Part shown: positions 1-7,512 of the stretch, one piece after another
Numbering within the stretch: the stretch's first letter is position 1
Layout: every line of letters starts with the position of its first letter
Source of the DNA: Nitratireductor sp.
Lineage (GTDB): Bacteria; Pseudomonadota; Alphaproteobacteria; Rhizobiales; Rhizobiaceae
Length of the DNA: 7,753 nucleotides
Assembly (NCBI GenBank): GCA_020441735.1
Contig: JAGRLQ010000343.1
Location: 1-7,753, forward strand
Direction: 5' to 3'
The notes under the pieces: model-generated
The model's input: the letters and a program-made list of their open reading frames with translations, nothing else
The model's database searches: none
What the model was told of the DNA's origin: nothing
Made by a program: the position numbers and the translations under genes

Positions 1-94
1 ACGGCGAAAGATGGACCTCGGCTGCCAGATCCTGGTTGGTGATCCGGCCATCGCGCTGCAACACCCGGATAATCTGGCGATCTTTGCTATCCAT
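1..94 (-). CDS. mdeR: Lrp/AsnC-family transcriptional regulator, N-terminal fragment (mdeR-like)
   Basis: Reading leftward from an ATG at 94-92 gives 31 residues before the window edge, beginning MDSKDRQIIRVLQRDGRITN and continuing QDLAAEVHLSP. This is the typical opening of Lrp/AsnC regulators: the first helix 'D..D..I...L..DGR.TN..LA..V.LSP' leads into the helix-turn-helix. A Shine-Dalgarno-like AAGAAGGG lies just upstream of the ATG. The gene diverges from a methionine gamma-lyase gene, as mdeR does in Pseudomonas putida, where the Lrp-type MdeR controls mdeAB. I therefore infer that this is the local activator or repressor, probably responding to methionine or another amino acid. The effector-binding RAM domain lies outside the window, so the ligand cannot be judged. 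The family call is firm; the mdeR symbol rests on position. Confidence 0.85.
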   Translation of the reverse strand, partial: MDSKDRQIIRVLQRDGRITNQDLAAEVHLSP

Positions 95-114
95 GGCACC
101 CTTCTTGGCAGATT

Positions 115-131
115 ATGCTAATTCGTAGCAT
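115..131. promoter_or_regulatory. Candidate MdeR/Lrp operator: perfect 6-bp inverted repeat
   Basis: ATGCTA-attcg-TAGCAT is a perfect inverted repeat with a 5-base spacer in the 111-base region between the divergent regulator and mdeA. Lrp/AsnC proteins bind AT-rich dyads of about 15 bases with half-sites of this kind. It lies 20 bases upstream of the regulator ATG and 74 bases upstream of the mdeA ATG, so it could serve both genes. On the minus strand it overlaps CATAAT (117-112), a -10-like hexamer, which would fit autoregulation, although no good -35 is visible at the right distance. The repeat is directly visible; its function is inferred. Confidence 0.5.
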
Positions 132-191
132 GTTGCTGGCATCATTCGCAATCTTTCGCCTCTCAAGTTGTGGCATTTCTCACAGCAACCC

Positions 192-199
192 GGAAAGGA
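192..199 (+). promoter_or_regulatory. Ribosome binding site deciding the mdeA start
   Basis: GGAAAGGA lies 6 bases before the ATG at 206. The frame is open upstream to a GTG at 170, which would add 12 residues, but that codon has no purine-rich site in front of it. The resulting N-terminus would also extend beyond the usual start of the family. The 206 start is therefore preferred. Confidence 0.75.
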
Positions 200-205
200 A
201 CCGCC

Positions 206-1411
206 ATGACACACCACACACAGGGCTTTGCCACCCGAGCCATTCACAACGCCTATGATCCGCTACAGAATGACGGCGCACTTACGCCACCACTGCATCT
301 TACATCGACCTTTGCCTTTGAAACGGCGGAGGCTGGAGGTGAAATGTTCGCCGGCGAGCGCGTGGGCCACATCTACTCGCGCATTTCCAATCCCACGCTC
401 GATCTGCTTGAGCGGCGGATCGCCGATCTTGAAGGCGCCGAGGCCGGGCTCGCCCTTTCCTCCGGCATGGGTGCCATCACGGCAACCTTGTGGACCTTGC
501 TCAGCCCCGGTGACGAAGTGATTGTGGATAAAACCTTGTACGGTTGCACCTTTGCCTTCATGCGGCACGGGCTGGCCAAATGGGGGGTAACCATCACTCA
601 TGTGGACATGACCGATGCCGAAAACCTGCGCGGCGCGATCAGCAGCAAGACCCGCGTGGTGTATTTCGAGACACCCGCCAATCCGAACATGCGTCTGGTG
701 GATATCCGTGCGGTGGCTGCCATCGCGCATGAAGCAGGCGCGCAGGTGCTGGTCGACAATACCTACGCCACGCCTTATCTGACCCGCCCGGTCGAACTGG
801 GCGCCGACATCGTCCTGCATTCGGCCACCAAATACCTTGGCGGTCATGGCGACCTGGTTGCCGGGCTGGTTGTTGGCCGGCAGCAGCAGATCGACGAAAT
901 CCGAATGGTCGGCATGAAGGACATGACCGGCGCGATCATGGCGCCTTTCAATGCCATGCTGATCCTTCGAGGTCTGAAAACGCTGGCACTGAGAATGGAA
1001 CGTCACTGCACGTCGGCAACCATTGTTGCAGATTGGCTGGAGGCGCACCCTGAAATCGGGACGGTCTATTTCCCGGGTCTTGAGAGCTTCCCCCAGCACA
1101 ACCTTGCGCTTCGCCAGATGACCAAGCCCGGCGCAATGATCGCATTTGAACTGAAGGGCGGCATGCAGGCCGGCAAGGACATGATGAATCGTCTTCAACT
1201 GATTGGCCGCGCCGTCTCCCTGGGAGATGCCGAAAGCCTCATCCAGCACCCTGCCTCGATGACGCATTCCACCTATACGGCTCAGGAGCGCGCCGAACAC
1301 GGAATCAGCGACGGGCTGATCCGTCTTTCGGTTGGGCTGGAAGATGTTTCCGACATTCTTGCCGATCTGGAGCAATCGCTGCCGCACCCCGTGCAGCACG
1401 CCGCCGAGTGA
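206..1411 (+). CDS. mdeA: L-methionine gamma-lyase (EC 4.4.1.11)
   Basis: A 401-residue PLP enzyme of the Cys/Met-metabolism family (fold type I), close to the usual ~398 residues. It cleaves L-methionine to methanethiol, ammonia and 2-oxobutyrate in the cytoplasm. The active site is complete and runs two residues behind P. putida numbering. YSR (Tyr57, Arg59) comes from the neighbouring subunit and grips the PLP phosphate. TLYGC holds Tyr112 and Cys114; this cysteine (Cys116 in P. putida) separates true methionine gamma-lyases from cystathionine gamma-synthases and lyases. Asp184 binds the PLP ring nitrogen, and Lys209 in HSATKY carries PLP. Lys238-Asp239 in MKDMTGA are the further lyase-specific pair, and Arg373 in RLSVGLED binds the substrate carboxylate. 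It lies downstream of a divergent Lrp-type regulator and 10 bases before mdeB, as in the known mde locus. Homocysteine or cysteine as side substrates is possible. The family call is very secure. Confidence 0.95.
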   Translation: MTHHTQGFATRAIHNAYDPLQNDGALTPPLHLTSTFAFETAEAGGEMFAGERVGHIYSRISNPTLDLLERRIADLEGAEAGLALSSGMGAITATLWTLLSPGDEVIVDKTLYGCTFAFMRHGLAKWGVTITHVDMTDAENLRGAISSKTRVVYFETPANPNMRLVDIRAVAAIAHEAGAQVLVDNTYATPYLTRPVELGADIVLHSATKYLGGHGDLVAGLVVGRQQQIDEIRMVGMKDMTGAIMAPFNAMLILRGLKTLALRMERHCTSATIVADWLEAHPEIGTVYFPGLESFPQHNLALRQMTKPGAMIAFELKGGMQAGKDMMNRLQLIGRAVSLGDAESLIQHPASMTHSTYTAQERAEHGISDGLIRLSVGLEDVSDILADLEQSLPHPVQHAAE

Positions 1412-1421
1412 GGACATCACC

Positions 1422-3803
1422 ATGATTGCCGAACTGAAGCACCTGAAAACCATCGAGCAACGCCTTTTGTGGCTGTCCCACTGGATGGTTCACCACGCCA
1501 ATCACATTCGGCCCAAGACCGACGGCATCAAAACCGGCGGCCACCAGGCGAGCTCCGCTTCGATGGTGTCGATCATGACGGCGCTCTATTTCTCTGCGCT
1601 CCGTCCGGAAGACCGGGTAGCCGTCAAGCCTCATGCCAGTCCGGTTTTCCACGCCATCCAGTACCTGATGGGCAACCAGACCCGCGAAAAGATGGAGAAC
1701 TTCCGTGGCTTCGGTGGCGTGCAGTCCTATCCCAGCCGGACCAAGGACATTGATGACGTCGACTTTTCGACCGGCTCGGTAGGCCTTGGCGCGGCTATCA
1801 CCTCGTTCGCCTCGCTGGTGCAGGACTACATCCAGGCCAAGCCCTGGGGAGCAGATGTTTCCCAGGGCCGCATGATCGCACTGGTCGGCGATGCCGAACT
1901 GGACGAAGGCAACATCTACGAAACCCTGCAGGAAGGCTGGAAAAACGACCTGCGCAACTGCTGGTGGGTTATCGACTATAACCGCCAATCGCTTGACGGG
2001 ATCGTGCGCGAAGGCCTTTTCGAGCGGATCGAAAAGATATTCGAAACCTTCGGCTGGGACGTGGTGCGGATAAAACATGGCGCCCTGCAGCGGGCCGCAT
2101 TCGACGAACCAGGCGGCAGCAAGCTGCGCGAATGGATCGATGCCTGCTCCAATCAGGAATACTCCGCACTGACCTTCATGGGGGGCACCGTCTGGCGAAA
2201 ACGGCTGATGGAGGACCTGGGCGACCAGGGAGAGATGACGGCGCTTCTTGAGCGGCGCAGCGATGCGGAACTGTCCGAACTGATGGAAAACCTTGGCGGC
2301 AACTGCGTCCAGACCATGGCCGAGACCTTCGCCGCCATCGATCATGACCGGCCGACCTGCTTCCTTGCCTATACGATCAAGGGCTGGGGCACGCCAATCG
2401 CCGGGCACAAGGACAATCATGGCGGCTTGATGAACAAGGCGCAATTTGCCGAATGGCAGAAGCATATGGGCGTGGCTGAAGGAGAGGAATGGGAGCCTCT
2501 GGGCAGTGTTGAGAACGTCGAAGACCTTCGCGGCTTTCTTTCAACTGTGCCTTTCTTCTCAACAGGACCGCGCCGCTACCGGGACGACCGGATTGCGGTT
2601 CCCGGCGTAAATCTCGACATCGACCGCGAAATATCGACCCAGACTGCATTCGGCAAGATTCTCGACGAACTCGCCAAGGGTGACGGCCCCCTTGCTGACC
2701 GGATTCTCACCACATCGCCCGATGTAACCGGTACAACCAGCCTCGGTCCCTGGGTTAACCGGCGCAAGCTTTTCGCCCGGGTCCCGCAGACCGATGCCTT
2801 CATCGAACACCGTATCCCCTCGACGGCAAAATGGGAGTTTGCCCCTGCCGGCCAGCACATCGAACTCGGAATCGCCGAGATGAACCTGATGCTGCTTTTA
2901 GGTGCGGCGGGGCTGTCGCACAGCCTGTTCGGAAAACGGATCATCCCCATCGGAACAGTCTACGATCCCTTTGTGGCGCGTGGGCTCGATGCGCTGAACT
3001 ACGCCTGCTACCAGGATGCCCGATTCATTCTTGCCGGCACGCCGTCCGGCGTGACGCTGGCACCGGAGGGCGGCGCGCACCAATCGGTGGGCACGCCACT
3101 CATCGGCATGAGTCAGGACGGATTGGCTGCCTTCGAACCGGCCTTTGCAGACGAGTTGGCCATCATCATGGAGTGGGCGTTCGATTATCTGCAGCGCGAT
3201 GGCGAGGGCGATCCTGACGAACGCACATGGCTGCGGGATGAAACAGGCGGCTCAGTTTATCTGCGTCTCACCACCAACCCGATCGAACAGCCCGGCCGGC
3301 GTGCTGATGACGCCTTCCGGCAGGGGACCATCGACGGCGCCTATTGGTTACGCAAACCGGGGCCGAATTGCGAAGTGGTCATCGCCTATCAGGGCGCCGT
3401 TGCGCCCGAAGCGATCCGGGCAGCCGGTATGCTGAGTGAGGACCGCAGGGATATCGGGGTACTTGCAGTGACCTCGGCCGACCGGCTGAATGCCGGCTGG
3501 ACCGCTGCACAGCGTGCGCGGTCGCGTGGAAATGCCAATGCCCAGGCGCATGTTGAACGGCTGATGGATGGCCTGCCGGGACACTGCCGGATCGTATCGG
3601 TCATCGATGGGCACCCGGCCACGCTTTCCTGGCTGGGCGCGGTTGCAGGCCACCGGACAATCCCCCTTGGCGTGGAGCATTTCGGACAGACCGGTACAAT
3701 CAGGGATCTCTACCGGCACCACGGTATCGACGCAGACTCGATCGCGAGCAAGGTGCATGGATTGACCAGCGGAAAAGCCAGAATGCAACTCGCATTCAAC
3801 TGA
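1422..3803 (+). CDS. mdeB: MdeB-like thiamine-diphosphate 2-oxoacid dehydrogenase E1 (2-oxobutyrate), AceE-type homodimeric
   Basis: A 793-residue homodimeric-type E1. It should decarboxylate the 2-oxobutyrate made by MdeA, leading to propionyl-CoA if an E2/E3 pair is supplied. The thiamine/Mg motif is GDAELDE at 156-162 with Asn187 in DYNRQ. Other AceE-like landmarks are GGHQAS (His41), KPHASP (His71), STGSVGLG (117-124), TIKGWG (318-323), GIAEMN with Glu486 as the residue contacting the cofactor pyrimidine, and EGGAHQS (His553). The C-terminal transketolase-like domain ends LGVEHFGQTGT...HHGIDADSI. The motifs start about 70 residues earlier than in E. coli AceE, so much of the N-terminal E2-docking arm is missing. 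The start is the ATG at 1422, preceded by GTGAGGA; the frame extends upstream only inside mdeA. Spacing of 10 bases argues for one mRNA with mdeA. No E2 or E3 gene lies in the window. Family certain; substrate inferred from mdeA and P. putida MdeB. Confidence 0.88.
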   Translation: MIAELKHLKTIEQRLLWLSHWMVHHANHIRPKTDGIKTGGHQASSASMVSIMTALYFSALRPEDRVAVKPHASPVFHAIQYLMGNQTREKMENFRGFGGVQSYPSRTKDIDDVDFSTGSVGLGAAITSFASLVQDYIQAKPWGADVSQGRMIALVGDAELDEGNIYETLQEGWKNDLRNCWWVIDYNRQSLDGIVREGLFERIEKIFETFGWDVVRIKHGALQRAAFDEPGGSKLREWIDACSNQEYSALTFMGGTVWRKRLMEDLGDQGEMTALLERRSDAELSELMENLGGNCVQTMAETFAAIDHDRPTCFLAYTIKGWGTPIAGHKDNHGGLMNKAQFAEWQKHMGVAEGEEWEPLGSVENVEDLRGFLSTVPFFSTGPRRYRDDRIAVPGVNLDIDREISTQTAFGKILDELAKGDGPLADRILTTSPDVTGTTSLGPWVNRRKLFARVPQTDAFIEHRIPSTAKWEFAPAGQHIELGIAEMNLMLLLGAAGLSHSLFGKRIIPIGTVYDPFVARGLDALNYACYQDARFILAGTPSGVTLAPEGGAHQSVGTPLIGMSQDGLAAFEPAFADELAIIMEWAFDYLQRDGEGDPDERTWLRDETGGSVYLRLTTNPIEQPGRRADDAFRQGTIDGAYWLRKPGPNCEVVIAYQGAVAPEAIRAAGMLSEDRRDIGVLAVTSADRLNAGWTAAQRARSRGNANAQAHVERLMDGLPGHCRIVSVIDGHPATLSWLGAVAGHRTIPLGVEHFGQTGTIRDLYRHHGIDADSIASKVHGLTSGKARMQLAFN

Positions 3804-3837
3804 CCGGTACAGTGCGCAAAGGCTGCGGCAGGGGTGC
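3804..3837. other. Convergent intergenic gap between mdeB and the PHP-like gene
   Basis: There are 34 bases between two facing stop codons. No GC-rich stem followed by a T run is visible on either strand. A short inverted repeat, TTCCT-N8-AGGAA (3841-3858), sits just inside the last codons of the minus-strand gene but has no T tract. Either termination is Rho-dependent or the two transcripts overlap at their 3' ends. Confidence 0.55.
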
Positions 3838-6123
3838 TCATTCCTCCCGGTACAGGAAGATCGGGCTGGACCAGGCATTGAAGCCGTCTTCGGTGGTAAC
3901 GCGCACCCAGATCGGATTGTCGCCTCTGGGCTTCAGCGAAATTTTGACGCTGCACTTGAAGTCGCGGCAGGTGTTTGTTTCCGGCAGGCGGAATACCCGG
4001 ATGGCACGTTCCAGACCTCCGGCATTGAACACCACATCCTCCATGCCGAGAGCGGGGACTTCGACCTGGCCGCAGACGTGGCCGGTTTCGATATCCAGAG
4101 TGCCGGTTAGGCTGCCCTCCAGCCACGCATCGAAGCCACCGAAATTGCCTGTGGTCAGCGTATCCCAGGTAACCTGATGGTCCGATGCCTGCTCGACGGG
4201 GCGCTCATGGTTCCAGGCATTGACCTTTTCCATTCGCAGGATGCGGTTGCCGCTGAAGGTGGCGTGCCCCTTCCAAAGGGTTTGGCGGCCCCGCCCACGA
4301 TATTCCGCCCCCTGCCAGACAACGCGGACACGGTTGCCGAGGTCTTCGGGAGCATAACCGTAGAGCGTATCGATGACATCGGAACCGTTCAGAATGTCGA
4401 TGCGCTCGATGGGCGTGGCGCTGACGCACTCGATTGACAACTCAACTGCCTCGTCGCCAGTGCTGGCGATATCGCCCATCATCACCTGGTCAACCGGCTT
4501 TGCCGCGACATCGAAATAGCGCGGGTCACGCTCATAAAGCTGTGCGCCGCCGGAAAAACTCGCCTGCACATCCAGATGCAGACGGTTGCCCGTGGTGCCA
4601 TAGTGATGCCGGCGTCTCAGACATTCGAACAGCCCGTCACGTGTCAGTTCTTCGGCGAGGAAGCAGGTCAGCCCGCCATACGCCCCATAGGTCGCAGCGC
4701 CCGGATAGCTTGCGCCGGGCCGCCCCTTGTGGCCATCGGAGTTGCACACGACGCCTGCGCGATGCCCCAGAGGAAAACCGTCTGTGAGCAGCCATTCGAA
4801 GGTGCCCCATGCCGAGTGAATCTCCATTGCGGTTTCAAGCCGGGGATCGTGCGCCATGGCAATATCGGCATATCGCCCGCCAACATGAGCATAGATGACG
4901 CAGTCTTCATCCTGCAGGTCTTCAAAAAGCCGGGCTGCGGTATTCGCGTCGGTATCCAGATCGGACCGGTCGGGAAGCAGCGCATGGGAAGAGCGCCGAA
5001 TCTGCCGTCCCTCATTGCGGAAATAGACATTGCGGTCTCCGCCAACAGCAGTATTGCCGGACCACTCGTAGCCCGGGAAGGTAACGAAGCGATGATCCTC
5101 GTTGTATTCGGCAGCAAGGTCGTTGATCAATTGCCAGAAGGCATTGTTGATCTGGAAATCGTTGGCCTGATGTCCGGTAGCATCGAGGAAGGCCAGGTCC
5201 CGGGCAAAGCTGAAATATTCACGCGCGGTGTTGATCCCGACCGTCTCGCCGGATTGTCCGTGCATATCGGCCCAGTAACCACCACGGGGACAATCCCGAA
5301 CAATGAGCGGTGGTGTTTCCGCAATCCGTGTGCCACTCTCGTCAGCGACCGTGATACGCAGTGTGCCTTCTTCGGCCACTGAAAGACCTTCCAGAACCAC
5401 CGCCCTGCTTCCCTTCGAAAGATGCACGGTTTCCGGCAATCCCGTCACGTTCATGTTGGCGGTGAGCGTCAGCATGCCCTCGGCCTGATCGGTTGGGTTG
5501 CCCCAAAGGTCCTCCGCCTTGATCCCCAGCCGGAATGCCTCGCCCGGGCGGCGCAGCGTTGGCAGGATCGCTTTCCAGCGCGCAACCGGACCCGGCACCA
5601 CCTCGATAGACGGGCTGTCGGGAATCGGAATGAACTGTCCGGTGGCACAGACATCGGCCAGGAGTTTGAATTCCAGTCCGCTTTCGCAGAACGTCTGCAC
5701 CTTGACCCCGGGCGAGCCACCCGACCGGTCGCCCAGCGTGATGGTAATGGTATCTCCCTCGCTCAGGCAACCGCCCGTAACAAGAACCGTGATCGATCGA
5801 TACCAGGGACGTTGATCGAGCGAGGTATAGGACAGGGAAAGCGGGGTACCGTTGGACGCCGTCGCGGTAACGTAGTTTACCGCTGCAGGATCAGTAAACT
5901 GCAGCATCCCCCAGTCATTGGAGTGGCGAAATGCCAGCTTGATCGCGCCGGTGTCATCCAGTCCGAACCGCCCGACCGTGTAGGTGACGGTAAAGGTCTG
6001 CAGACTGCGTGCCTCAAATGCGCCTTTGGGCGAGATATCGACCGAACCGTAGAGAACCGGATCCTCGCCGGGCTCTGCTGCAGGAAAGACCTGTCCGACC
6101 AGATGGCTTTCAACTTTGGGCAT
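3838..6123 (-). CDS. DUF3604-like protein with PHP-type metallohydrolase core, function unknown
   Basis: A 761-residue protein with three parts: a beta-rich N-terminal region (about 1-278), a PHP-like core (about 283-520) and a beta-rich tail (about 525-761). The core shows PHP-style metal-ligand motifs in order: WADMHGQS (Asp286, His288), LDATGH (Asp314, His318), GYEW (Glu353), YAHVGG (His413), MEIHSA (Glu434, His436) and NSDGHKG (Asp463, His465). RRRHHYGTTGNR (503-514) is the usual closing motif of DUF3604 proteins, and the end DGFNAWSSPIF also suits that group. This implies a di- or trinuclear metal site hydrolysing a phosphoester or similar bond; the substrate is unknown. There is no signal peptide, lipobox or membrane segment, so it is probably cytoplasmic. 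The ATG at 6123 has AGGAAAGAG 8 bases upstream counting from AGGA, and it follows the aminotransferase stop by 30 bases. Family call from recalled motifs; no function is claimed. Confidence 0.72.
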   Translation of the reverse strand: MPKVESHLVGQVFPAAEPGEDPVLYGSVDISPKGAFEARSLQTFTVTYTVGRFGLDDTGAIKLAFRHSNDWGMLQFTDPAAVNYVTATASNGTPLSLSYTSLDQRPWYRSITVLVTGGCLSEGDTITITLGDRSGGSPGVKVQTFCESGLEFKLLADVCATGQFIPIPDSPSIEVVPGPVARWKAILPTLRRPGEAFRLGIKAEDLWGNPTDQAEGMLTLTANMNVTGLPETVHLSKGSRAVVLEGLSVAEEGTLRITVADESGTRIAETPPLIVRDCPRGGYWADMHGQSGETVGINTAREYFSFARDLAFLDATGHQANDFQINNAFWQLINDLAAEYNEDHRFVTFPGYEWSGNTAVGGDRNVYFRNEGRQIRRSSHALLPDRSDLDTDANTAARLFEDLQDEDCVIYAHVGGRYADIAMAHDPRLETAMEIHSAWGTFEWLLTDGFPLGHRAGVVCNSDGHKGRPGASYPGAATYGAYGGLTCFLAEELTRDGLFECLRRRHHYGTTGNRLHLDVQASFSGGAQLYERDPRYFDVAAKPVDQVMMGDIASTGDEAVELSIECVSATPIERIDILNGSDVIDTLYGYAPEDLGNRVRVVWQGAEYRGRGRQTLWKGHATFSGNRILRMEKVNAWNHERPVEQASDHQVTWDTLTTGNFGGFDAWLEGSLTGTLDIETGHVCGQVEVPALGMEDVVFNAGGLERAIRVFRLPETNTCRDFKCSVKISLKPRGDNPIWVRVTTEDGFNAWSSPIFLYREE

Positions 6124-6131
6124 GTTCTCTT

Positions 6132-6135
6132 TCCT
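6132..6135 (-). promoter_or_regulatory. Ribosome binding site of the PHP-like gene
   Basis: AGGA, within the purine run AGGAAAGAG, lies 8 bases upstream of the ATG at 6123-6121 on the minus strand. This strong site in the 30-base gap after the aminotransferase stop supports the chosen start and separate translation initiation within one operon mRNA. Confidence 0.7.
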
Positions 6136-6153
6136 GCGGAAGTTGCGATGGCG

Positions 6154-7512
6154 TCATATCTGCGCGGTGGCCTGCTCCAGCCCCATGCGCAGGATCCCCA
6201 CGAGATCGTCGATCTGCGGCCTGGAAATCGTCAGAGGCGGTGACATCACCGAGGTTGCATAGACCGGGCGAAGCAGAAGCCCGTTATCCTGGCAAATCTG
6301 GTCTACTTCGAATGAAAAAGCAGTGTCGCGGGCTTCGTCGGGATGGGCCGGATCAAGGCAGCACTCGACGCCCGCCATCATGCCCTTGACCCGGATATCG
6401 CTGACGACCGGAACATCGGCCAACGTGCGCAGCGACGCCTCGAAATACGGGTTAATTTTACGGACATGATCAAGCAGGCCACCTTCCAGAATGTCCAGGT
6501 TCGCCAGCGCCGCCGCCGCGGCGACAGGATGGCCGGAATAGGTGAAACCGGAGAAGAACGGCTTGGGCGAGTTTCCTGCCGCCTTGATATCGGCAATCAG
6601 CCTGTCCGATATGAACAGAGCACCCATGGGCACATAGCCCGAGGTCAGCCCCTTGGCCGTGGTCAGCATGTCGGGCTCGACGCCGAAGACATCCTTTGAT
6701 GCAAACATGTGTCCGAGACGACCGAACGCAGTCACGACCTCATCGGCAATGAACAGCACATCATGCTTTCGGCAAACCTCGAAGCATTTTTCATAATATC
6801 CGTCGGGCGGGACAATGACGCCACCGGAGGCAAGAATGGGCTCGGCAATAAAGGCTGCCACCTTGTCGCTTCCAAGCTCGATGATCTTGTTTTCCAGATC
6901 CGTGATTTTTTCAGCACAGAAGGCCTCAAGCGACTGGCCTGCGGGACGCAAGGCCGGGTTCGGATTTGGCAGCAGGTGCACGGGCTCTGCTGCCATGTCC
7001 ATGTTTTCCTTTTCGAGCATCTTGCCCGAGCAGGAGGCAGCAAGATGTGTGCTGCCATGGTAAGCGCCGACACGCGAGATAATGTGCTTTTTCTCCGGCC
7101 GGCCCAGGCAGTTATTGTAGAAGAATGCAAAGCGCAGCGCAGAATCCACCGCCGTCGATCCGCCAGTCGTAAAGAAGACGTTGTTGAGATCGCCTGGGGC
7201 ATGGGCGGCAAGCCGTTCGGCCAGGATTGCCGCTGGCGGGGCCGTCACTGCCCAGGGCGAGAAATAGCTCAGCTCGCGCATCTGTGCGGCAACAGCCTCG
7301 ACGATCTCCTCCCGTCCGTGGCCAACATTGACGCACCACATGCCTCCCGGGCCGTCGATCACACGATTGCCATCGCTGTCGATGACGTAGATGCCCTCGC
7401 CTCTTGTCAGGACGGTTCGACTTTCGGCGCCTATTGCTGTGACATCCTCCCACGGATGAACGAAGTGCCTGTCCTTTTCACGAACAGCGCGTGTTTCTTC
7501 TTTCTCAGTCAT
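6154..7512 (-). CDS. Class III PLP-dependent aminotransferase, probably putrescine/omega-amine:2-oxoacid
   Basis: A 452-residue fold-type-I aminotransferase from the ATG at 7512 (a GTG at 7515 would add one residue). GGMWCVNVGHGR (56-67) resembles the substrate-channel segment of putrescine and omega-amino-acid transaminases. TTGGSTAVDSALR (115-127) binds the PLP phosphate, and GAYHGST (149-155) stacks on the ring. AEP holds Glu224, IADEVVTAFGRLG holds Asp257, and TAKGLTSGY holds the PLP lysine Lys287. FTYSGHP supplies Thr325, and LLLRP near the C-terminus supplies the arginine usual for the amino-acceptor carboxylate. The upstream decarboxylase overlaps it by 8 bases, which suggests translational coupling; only a loose purine run (AAGAATAGAGAG) precedes the start. 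Context favours a diamine from that decarboxylase as donor, giving an aminoaldehyde. Beta-alanine, taurine or 4-aminobutyrate remain possible. Family secure, substrate inferred. Confidence 0.88.
   Translation of the reverse strand: MTEKEETRAVREKDRHFVHPWEDVTAIGAESRTVLTRGEGIYVIDSDGNRVIDGPGGMWCVNVGHGREEIVEAVAAQMRELSYFSPWAVTAPPAAILAERLAAHAPGDLNNVFFTTGGSTAVDSALRFAFFYNNCLGRPEKKHIISRVGAYHGSTHLAASCSGKMLEKENMDMAAEPVHLLPNPNPALRPAGQSLEAFCAEKITDLENKIIELGSDKVAAFIAEPILASGGVIVPPDGYYEKCFEVCRKHDVLFIADEVVTAFGRLGHMFASKDVFGVEPDMLTTAKGLTSGYVPMGALFISDRLIADIKAAGNSPKPFFSGFTYSGHPVAAAAALANLDILEGGLLDHVRKINPYFEASLRTLADVPVVSDIRVKGMMAGVECCLDPAHPDEARDTAFSFEVDQICQDNGLLLRPVYATSVMSPPLTISRPQIDDLVGILRMGLEQATAQI

Noticed and set aside
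105..131. TTGGCA-N15-TAGCAT as a plus-strand sigma-70 promoter for mdeA
   Set aside because: The spacer is two bases short of optimal and the -10 matches only four of six bases. It also coincides with the inverted repeat, so it is not claimed as a promoter.
170..205. 12-residue N-terminal extension of mdeA from a GTG at 170
   Set aside because: No ribosome binding site lies before it. The ATG at 206 has a strong one and gives the family's usual length.
263..1453. 396-residue open frame antisense to mdeA
   Set aside because: It mirrors a strongly conserved gene in GC-rich DNA. Its translation shows no recognisable domain and its composition is Arg/Gly/His-heavy, as expected of a shadow frame.
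1305..2465. 386-residue open frame antisense to the mdeA end and mdeB start
   Set aside because: It spans two clear genes on the other strand and matches no family I recognise. Long antisense frames are common at this GC content.
2728..3854. Octamer CCGGTACA found at 2728, 3691, 3804 and 3847
   Set aside because: Two of the copies lie in mdeB coding sequence and the spacing is irregular. No larger repeat unit surrounds them, so coincidence is the simpler reading.
3841..3858. TTCCT-N8-AGGAA hairpin as terminator of mdeAB
   Set aside because: The stem is only 5 bp, AT-containing and not followed by a T run. It lies within coding sequence of the facing gene.
4576..5382. 268-residue plus-strand open frame, with another at 5422-6243, opposite the PHP-like gene
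   Set aside because: Both are complementary to the conserved core and N-terminal part of the PHP-like protein. No domain pattern or ribosome binding site was seen.
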